Positions 7,051 through 11,935 of a stretch of DNA of 11,935 bases are shown here, in pieces. The stretch lies in contig DHWW01000080.1 in NCBI GenBank assembly GCA_002413385.1, forward strand, positions 21,465 to 33,399, given 5' to 3'. Below the pieces are notes generated by a model. That model had not been told where the DNA came from and made no database searches. It saw only the letters and a list, made by a program, of their open reading frames with translations. Numbering within the stretch: position 1 is the first letter of the stretch; every line of letters begins with the position of its first letter. The translations under genes were made by a program, and so were the position numbers. Source of the DNA: Granulicella sp. UBA5172. Its GTDB lineage: Bacteria > Acidobacteriota > Terriglobia > Terriglobales > Acidobacteriaceae.

Positions 7051-8307
7051 TCAGTCCTTTAGCTTTCGCGTCACCGCCGCCAGCGCAGCCAGCAGACCTT
7101 GCACATCTTCTTCAAAGGTCCAGGTGCTGAGCCGCTCACGAGCGTTCTGCCCCATGCGCGCAGCGGTATCGGGCGAGGCAAAGACGCGGTTCAGCGCATC
7201 GGTAAGTGCTGCGATGTTGCCGATAGGGAAGACGCAGCCTTCGATGCCATCGGTGACGAGATCGGCATGGCTGCCGACGTCCGTGGAGACGATCACGGGA
7301 CAACCAGCAGCCATGGCTTCATTGACGATGAGACCCCATGGTTCATGTCGCGAGGGAAGGACAAAGACATCCGCGAGCTGGAAGAAGCGAGGCAGTTCGG
7401 ATTGGTTCCGGAAGCCGGCAAAGCGGACCTCGTCGAGACCAAGCTCGCGGGTGCGGGCTTCGAGTGCTGCTCGCTGCTCGCCATCGCCCACGATGACCAG
7501 GTAAGGCCTGTCCAGCGGAGATCGATTCGCGATGAAGCTGCGATAGGCCTCGAGAAGATGATCGGCATGTTTGCGCGTCTGGAGCTTTGAGGCGAACAGG
7601 ATGACAGGTCGATCCGGGGCGAGGCACAACTCTGTGCGCAGTTCCTGCTCCTGGGGTGCGGCGGCCTCTGCCAGTCGAGCAAAATATGTGTTATCGACCG
7701 CATACGGCATGAGGAACTGCGGAACGCGGCTCCCGAAGTAGTGGGTCCAATAGTCGGAGTTCACTGTGCCGATGGGTAGAACGGCCGCAATGCCGCTGCC
7801 CAGAAGCCGAAAGAACAGCGACTTCGCTGCCAGCGTCCATGAGCTGCGGGCGCGGTCCGCCAGCCAGGATTCAGCGCGCAACAACACCGGGATTCCGAGC
7901 GCATTGGCGGCAAGGACACCCTGTAGCGCGTTGACGCTGGCGTAGCCATGCACCCAGAGTGCATCGAAGGCTGGACTGCCGTCGATGCGCTGCAGGCGAC
8001 GGCAGATTCCTCGACTGATCGGGGTTGTTGGAGAAACCCCACCCGTATCTCTCCACGGGCGTAAAAACTCGGAGGAGTACCCCTCCAGCAGGGGCGTGTC
8101 CCACATAACGTCCACGCCAAAGCCATGGTCCTTGTACCCGCGTACCGAGAAGTCAGAGCCAAAGAGGACGGTGAGTTCGATGCCCGGCTCAAGAGCAATC
8201 CGGCGGAGCAGGGGAGCCTGGTACTGAATAGGATGGCTGACGAGATACGCTAATCGCACTCGTGAGAGGCTGCCTTGATCGCTTGTCGACTGCACAGAAG
8301 CCGTCAT
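7051..8307 (-). CDS. Family 4 glycosyltransferase (GT-B fold), second
   Basis: Another retaining GT-B sugar transferase of the polysaccharide pathway, 418 residues. After a 16-residue polar N-terminus it has VRLAYLVSHPIQYQAPLLRR (17-36), which marks a distinct GT4 subgroup with a His-Pro-Ile-Gln-Tyr motif. LWVHGYASVNA (117-127) and LLRAESWL (142-149) follow. The donor domain shows LFASKLQTRKHADHLLEAY (237-255; K241, R245, K246), VGDGEQR (273-279), and the E-x7-E pair in SRHEPWGLIVNEAMAAGCP (E322, E330). The ATG at 8307 lies 18 bases after the export-gene stop, with GGAG (complement of 8319-8322) eleven bases upstream. It shares little beyond the catalytic motifs with the neighbouring GT4, so it is not a recent duplicate. 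Donor and acceptor are unknown. Confidence 0.92.
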   Translation of the reverse strand: MTASVQSTSDQGSLSRVRLAYLVSHPIQYQAPLLRRIALEPGIELTVLFGSDFSVRGYKDHGFGVDVMWDTPLLEGYSSEFLRPWRDTGGVSPTTPISRGICRRLQRIDGSPAFDALWVHGYASVNALQGVLAANALGIPVLLRAESWLADRARSSWTLAAKSLFFRLLGSGIAAVLPIGTVNSDYWTHYFGSRVPQFLMPYAVDNTYFARLAEAAAPQEQELRTELCLAPDRPVILFASKLQTRKHADHLLEAYRSFIANRSPLDRPYLVIVGDGEQRAALEARTRELGLDEVRFAGFRNQSELPRFFQLADVFVLPSRHEPWGLIVNEAMAAGCPVIVSTDVGSHADLVTDGIEGCVFPIGNIAALTDALNRVFASPDTAARMGQNARERLSTWTFEEDVQGLLAALAAVTRKLKD

Positions 8308-8325
8308 ATACCTGCAGACTCCCGA

Positions 8326-9348
8326 TTAGTGAAGCACAGAGATGGTCAACGCCAGGCTGACGAGCCCTAGTACCGTTCCCAACGCGCCCGATGAGACAAA
8401 CTCCTTCAGCGGTACCCGCGGTAGATAAACGATATCGTTTGGTTGCAGGATCGGATCGGGAACCTTGCCGTTGAGCACCTTTTTGATATTGTAGACCGCG
8501 ACCGTGCGATGGTCGCCGGCCGTACGGATGATGCGCAGATCGGAGAAGTTTCCAGTGAACTTAATTCCACCACTCAGTGCCGTAGCCTCAGTCAGAGTGA
8601 GGGGGGTGTAGGCATTCAGAGGAATGGTTCCAGAGGAACCTCCGAAAGCCCCAAGCATATAGACGACGCCGATCCGGGAGACGACAATCGTGTCGCCGGG
8701 GTAGACCGGAATATTCGCCAGCGAACTGTGCAACGGGTCGGTACCGAGATCGACCACGATCGGGTCCGTGACCCCGGGACGGTCGATTGTAAGGACGTGG
8801 CTGGCTGTAGGTGGCAAGCCGCCGCCAATGGAGAGAACGTCAAACAGACGTCGCGAACCAATGATTGGAACGACGGCATGGGTTTCGCCAACGATCGTCA
8901 CCACCGAGTTCGGGCCTTCCGTGATCTGAAGGATCACCTGGGGATCTCGGTACATACCAGCGGCGGAGAGCTTCTCTGCGATCAACTGCTCAGCCTTGGT
9001 CACCGAAAGTCCTTCCAGGTGGACGATCCCGATCAATGGAAGCAGAACAGTGCCATCGTTATTGATGCGGACAGATGCGGTGTACTCGCCATCGGAGAAA
9101 ACGCGGACGGCAATCATGTCCCCTACGGTCAGAACAACATCCCGCTCGCCTGGATAGAGAATAGCCGGATTGGTGGTGACGGTGAGGGGTTGATTGTAGG
9201 TCGAGGTGCTTGACGTCGCGGGTCCACTGAACTGGGCAAATGAAACGGCGGAACCCATCAGCAACAGGATAAGGGCGGGCAGAAAGCCGACGCGGCGAAT
9301 GGCGCGGGCCAGGAGAGTCGCACCGGAGCTAGGGAGCATGCGGATCAT
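8326..9348 (-). CDS. Polysaccharide export protein (Wza-like, OPX family) without a lipobox
   Basis: Envelope protein expected to form the outer-membrane or periplasmic part of the polysaccharide exporter, partnered with the Wzc-like kinase. The 340 residues start with a signal peptide (hydrophobic core 20-35, SFA/Q cleavage near 38). The polysaccharide export domain (about 68-145) contains GDMIAVRVFSDGEYTASVRI and NNDGTVLLPLIG. Two SLBB-type beta-grasp regions follow (about 148-225, ending VYPGDTIVVSR; and 228-310, ending LQPNDIVYLPRVP). A hydrophobic C-terminal helix (322-339) resembles the helix that forms the Wza pore. The protein contains no cysteine at all, so it cannot be acylated as E. 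coli Wza is. The ATG at 9348 overlaps the kinase stop (ATGA) and has an AAGGAG-type site (complement of 9356-9361) seven bases upstream. Confidence 0.93.
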   Translation of the reverse strand: MIRMLPSSGATLLARAIRRVGFLPALILLLMGSAVSFAQFSGPATSSTSTYNQPLTVTTNPAILYPGERDVVLTVGDMIAVRVFSDGEYTASVRINNDGTVLLPLIGIVHLEGLSVTKAEQLIAEKLSAAGMYRDPQVILQITEGPNSVVTIVGETHAVVPIIGSRRLFDVLSIGGGLPPTASHVLTIDRPGVTDPIVVDLGTDPLHSSLANIPVYPGDTIVVSRIGVVYMLGAFGGSSGTIPLNAYTPLTLTEATALSGGIKFTGNFSDLRIIRTAGDHRTVAVYNIKKVLNGKVPDPILQPNDIVYLPRVPLKEFVSSGALGTVLGLVSLALTISVLH

Positions 9349-11612
9349 TCTGAATCTCCTTTGCCAGGATCATGCTTGTCCGGTCCTCTGGGCGTCCATT
9401 CCTTGCTTCCTGCCTTGGAGTCCCATCCAGCGCTGTCGACACCAGCAGCGGCGTAACCCGTGTAGCCGTAGTAGCCGTAATAGGCGTAGTACTCGGGACT
9501 GTTGAGGTCCACGGCGTTGAGCACGATACCAGTGATTGGTGCGCCCGAGCGGACGAGCAGGTCGCGGGCGCGGCGCATGGCGTGTTTGCTGGATTTACCA
9601 TGGCGGACGATCATCACAACAGCGTCAGCGTCCCGTGCGAGGACCACGCTATCTGTAACCGAAAGCAGCGGTGGCGAGTCCATCACAATGTGCGTATAGA
9701 TTCCCTTGCAGCGCTCGAGCAGCACGCGCATCGTCTCTGATCCGAGCATTTCTGTGGGGAAGGGGGGGACTGGTCCACTGACCAGAACATCCAGTTGCGG
9801 AATCTCCGGGACCGTCTGGATAGCATCCTCGAGGCTGACGCTGCCGGTCAGCACGGACGTGAGTCCCACCTTGCCATTGAGACCAAAACGGTGATGCACA
9901 GTCGGCCGGCGCAGGTCGGCGTCGATGATCAAAACGCGCACATTACGCTGGGCAAGAACGCATGCGAGATTGATAGAAACCGTGGTCTTGCCTTCGGACG
10001 GGGTGGCGCTGGTCAGCAGAATGACCTTTGGTTCGCCTCCCGCGACGGACAGCAGCAACGATGTGCGCAGTGCACGGAATGCCTCGGAGAATTGAGACTT
10101 CGGGCTGGAGAGAGTGCCCAGGTTGCGCATTGCAGTCGATAGCGTTGTTTCGTCCGAGACGCTTCGGCGAGCACGTGGAATGAGTGCCAGCGAGGGCAGC
10201 CCGGAGACGCTCTCGATCTCAGCGACGCTGCGCAGGCCCGTATCCAGGCTCTCCAACACAAAGGCCAGGATGAGACCGACAATCAGCATGATAAACGTGT
10301 CGAGAACAAAGATATTCGTGCGTGGTTTCAGGGTTGGCGAGAGTGGCGCGTAGGCCGTATCAATCGGCTCAATTTCCGTAGACTCGAGCCCTGCTTCGAC
10401 GCCTGCCGTACGCAGTCGTTGTTTCAGCCCGTCATAGAGCGTGCGATTCGATTCAAACTCGCGTTCGCGCAGAGTGTATTCAAGTAAGTCATCGCGTAGC
10501 TTGTACGCCGCAGTTTTCTCTGAATCCAGTGCGGCGTTTGTCTGGGTCTCTTGCGCCTGAGCAGCAAGATAAGCCTGCTTGGTCTCACTGAGGATACGGT
10601 TTTCCTCTACGGCAAGCTGTTTGTTCAACTCGGCAATCTGGCTCTGGACTGCCTGCTCCTTGGGATTGTTGGGCCCGTAGATGACGTTGAGTTGAGCCAG
10701 GGCCGCACGAGCATTATTCAGTTGCGAGCGTAGAGAAGATACATTGCTGAGCACATAAGCACTGCCGGCCTGATCCAGGATGCTTGGATCCATGCTGGAT
10801 AGCACCTGATAACGGGTCTCAGCCGCGATGCGGGCGATTTGCGCTTCCCCGGCGGCCTTGTTCAACTCATCCAAGGTCGTCGTGATCTGGTTGTCCTTCG
10901 GATCGAAGCCAAGCACCCCGAGTCGCTTCTGCAGATCAAGCATCTGCTCCTGCGACGTCTCGACCTCTTTCTTGAGCCCATCCAGCGTTCTTGAGAAAAA
11001 ATCCTGAACCCGGTTGGTGGCATCGGCACGGGACTGAAAGCTGTCGGTGATGTAGTCCTGAACCAGTTGGTTGACGATGTCGGCCGAGAGTTGTGCCTTG
11101 GATGTGGTGCAACTGATGCGGACAATGTCAGTCTTTGGAACATCTGTAACCGATATATCCCGTTGCAGTGCCCCAACCACAGCCATCCGAACCGATGGGT
11201 CATCGATATTTCTATAGTGTCCTGAGGCTGGCATGAAAGCAGGATCATTCGCCAGGTTGCGGTCACGAGCGACGGAAAGCAAAAGTGAATCACTCTTTAG
11301 AATCGCCATCTCCGTTGGAATACGGGACGAGTTCTGCATTCCAGCGCTGCTGCCAACACGGTATTCGTTTGACGATCCACTTCGAATCTCGATGGTTCCA
11401 GAGGCAGTGTAGAGGCGGGGCTGCGTTGCGCCCTGATAAAAGCCGTAGATAGAGCCCAGCGCAGTGATCGCGAGGATCAACTTCTTGCGGGCACGGATGG
11501 TGACCCAGGCTTCCGACAGGGTCGCGTCAGCGGCCGCTTGTGTGGACCCTATTACGGGTGCCGCAGGAATGTTAGCGTCCGCCGGCGAATTCTCAAATGG
11601 AACGGGACTCAT
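9345..11612 (-). CDS. Wzc-like tyrosine autokinase / polysaccharide co-polymerase
   Basis: Inner-membrane protein joining a Wzz-type chain-length domain to a cytoplasmic BY-kinase; it controls polymer length and export through cycles of tyrosine autophosphorylation. In 755 residues: TM1 at about 45-62, a periplasmic region with coiled-coil-rich helices (about 205-400), the proline motif before TM2 (P423, P426, P430), and TM2 at about 434-454. The kinase domain carries the oligomerisation motif E510-x2-R-x2-R516, Walker A SATPSEGKTTV (535-545, K542), Walker A' LIIDADLRRP (561-570), and Walker B IVMDSPP (642-648, D645). A tyrosine cluster follows at 708-720 with eight Tyr. Unusually, a 35-residue polar tail continues after the cluster. 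No clear ribosome site precedes ATG 11612, but the reading frame has no better start. It is first in the operon. Confidence 0.96.
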   Translation of the reverse strand: MSPVPFENSPADANIPAAPVIGSTQAAADATLSEAWVTIRARKKLILAITALGSIYGFYQGATQPRLYTASGTIEIRSGSSNEYRVGSSAGMQNSSRIPTEMAILKSDSLLLSVARDRNLANDPAFMPASGHYRNIDDPSVRMAVVGALQRDISVTDVPKTDIVRISCTTSKAQLSADIVNQLVQDYITDSFQSRADATNRVQDFFSRTLDGLKKEVETSQEQMLDLQKRLGVLGFDPKDNQITTTLDELNKAAGEAQIARIAAETRYQVLSSMDPSILDQAGSAYVLSNVSSLRSQLNNARAALAQLNVIYGPNNPKEQAVQSQIAELNKQLAVEENRILSETKQAYLAAQAQETQTNAALDSEKTAAYKLRDDLLEYTLREREFESNRTLYDGLKQRLRTAGVEAGLESTEIEPIDTAYAPLSPTLKPRTNIFVLDTFIMLIVGLILAFVLESLDTGLRSVAEIESVSGLPSLALIPRARRSVSDETTLSTAMRNLGTLSSPKSQFSEAFRALRTSLLLSVAGGEPKVILLTSATPSEGKTTVSINLACVLAQRNVRVLIIDADLRRPTVHHRFGLNGKVGLTSVLTGSVSLEDAIQTVPEIPQLDVLVSGPVPPFPTEMLGSETMRVLLERCKGIYTHIVMDSPPLLSVTDSVVLARDADAVVMIVRHGKSSKHAMRRARDLLVRSGAPITGIVLNAVDLNSPEYYAYYGYYGYTGYAAAGVDSAGWDSKAGSKEWTPRGPDKHDPGKGDSE
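9453..9491 (-). repeat. Imperfect 9-bp tandem repeats coding the kinase tyrosine cluster
   Basis: On the minus strand the DNA runs TACTACGCC, TATTACGGC, TACTACGGC, TACACGGGT, TAC. These are four copies of a nine-base unit encoding YYA, YYG, YYG and YTG before a last Y. The units align in frame, so gain or loss of one would change the number of phosphorylatable tyrosines without shifting the frame. The repeat is short and diverged, so slippage rates are probably modest. Confidence 0.7.
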
Positions 11613-11620
11613 TAGAGTCT

Positions 11621-11648
11621 AGTCTACGCGAACATTGCCCTTCGGCAA
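11621..11648 (-). promoter_or_regulatory. Possible promoter of the exopolysaccharide operon
   Basis: On the minus strand, TTGCCG (complement of 11643-11648, four of six) lies 16 bp from TAGACT (complement of 11621-11626, four of six). A second overlapping TAGACT is five bases nearer the gene. The -10 box ends only eight bases before the kinase ATG, so the message would be leaderless or nearly so, which fits the missing ribosome site. Both boxes are weak. Confidence 0.35.
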
Positions 11649-11704
11649 ACCTATCCATGCTGGGCGAAAGCCTGTTGCGCGATACATTGCTCCTGTCGGT
11701 CAAA

Positions 11705-11719
11705 AGGGGCTAAGCCTCT
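11705..11719. promoter_or_regulatory. Palindrome AGGGGCT-A-AGCCTCT in the kinase/UDP-glucose dehydrogenase divergent region
   Basis: Seven-base arms with one mismatch surround a single base. The palindrome ends two bases before GATAAT (11722-11727), a five-of-six -10-like box for the plus-strand dehydrogenase gene. A bound regulator would therefore cover the -35/-10 spacer. No known operator is recognised. The symmetry is seen directly; the role is inference. Confidence 0.35.
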
Positions 11720-11777
11720 GCGATAATTACGTCGATAGTCTTATTCCAGAGCATTGCTGAAGGTGAATCCAAATTCA

Positions 11778-11935
11778 ATGAGTGAACCGATTCAAATTGC
11801 AGTCGTCGGCTCGGGTTATGTTGGCCTGGTCGCAGCGATGTGCTTCGCTGAGATGGGCCATTCCGTTATCTGTGTAGATAACGACGAACGCAAAGTGGCG
11901 GCGCTCCAGGGTGGGGACACGCTGATCCACGAAAA
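11778..11935 (+). CDS. ugd: UDP-glucose 6-dehydrogenase, N-terminal fragment (runs off the right edge)
   Basis: Oxidises UDP-glucose to UDP-glucuronate with two NAD+, supplying an acidic sugar donor for the polysaccharide. Only 52 residues are visible. They start MSEPIQIAVVGSGYVGLVAA, with the dinucleotide loop GSGYVG (11-16), then CFAEMGHSVICVDNDERKVAAL, where D34 ends the second beta strand and selects NAD. GDTLIHE follows at the edge. This start is typical of the UDP-glucose/GDP-mannose dehydrogenase family; UDP-glucose is the more likely substrate, but the deciding region is outside the window. GAAGGTGA (11759-11766) is a good ribosome site eleven bases before the ATG. The gene is divergent from the kinase operon across 165 bp, suggesting shared regulation. 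Confidence 0.88.
   Translation, partial: MSEPIQIAVVGSGYVGLVAAMCFAEMGHSVICVDNDERKVAALQGGDTLIHE

Noticed and set aside
8443..9213. Plus-strand open frame of 256 codons opposite the export gene
   Set aside because: The real export protein with signal peptide and export domain is on the other strand; this frame has no domain and no ribosome site.

Overview
The window comes from a GC-rich Gram-negative chromosome. Acidobacteriota (Terriglobia/Acidobacteriaceae-like) is my best guess. The grounds are the style of the GroEL protein, a small secreted carboxypeptidase-regulatory-like protein beside groESL, and a WcaF-type acetyltransferase set in an exopolysaccharide cluster with a Wzc-type kinase and a PHP-type phosphatase. 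This taxonomic call is inference from remembered family members and was not searched. No tRNA, rRNA, insertion sequence, CRISPR array or phage gene is visible.

Left part (1-1480): the chaperonin operon groES-groEL lies on the minus strand, and groEL runs off the left edge. Its control region is clear: a sigma-70-like promoter (-35 TTGACT, 17-bp spacer, -10 TACATT) overlaps a CIRCE operator with 9-N9-9 architecture, so HrcA repression is expected. The readable part of GroEL carries about ten extra residues just before the equatorial/intermediate hinge, compared with E. coli GroEL.

Middle part (1548-4323): a small secreted beta-sandwich protein is split by a +1 frameshift. It is translationally coupled (GTGA overlap) to a short-chain dehydrogenase on the plus strand. 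A convergent PHP-domain tyrosine phosphatase (CpsB/YwqE type) follows on the minus strand, then a stand-alone receiver-domain response regulator on the plus strand. The 250-bp divergent gap at 3693-3942 holds only a weak possible -10 for the phosphatase (TACAAT on the minus strand, 3714-3719) and a ribosome site before the regulator.

Right part (4340-11612): a compact minus-strand exopolysaccharide operon, read from right to left. Its order is Wzc-like tyrosine autokinase/co-polymerase, Wza-like export protein, two GT4 glycosyltransferases, a WcaF-like O-acetyltransferase and a GT2 glycosyltransferase. Three of the five junctions overlap or nearly touch. Divergently, at the right edge, begins a UDP-glucose 6-dehydrogenase that would supply UDP-glucuronate. 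Together these cover precursor supply, glycan assembly, acetylation, export and tyrosine-phosphorylation control of polymer length. The PHP phosphatase nearby is the natural counter-enzyme of the kinase. No Wzx flippase, Wzy polymerase or initiating phosphoglycosyl transferase lies in the window.

I see a recognisable polysaccharide system with several unusual details, not a clearly new system. The details most worth checking are the frameshifted secreted protein, the GroEL insertion, the cysteine-free export protein and the kinase tail.
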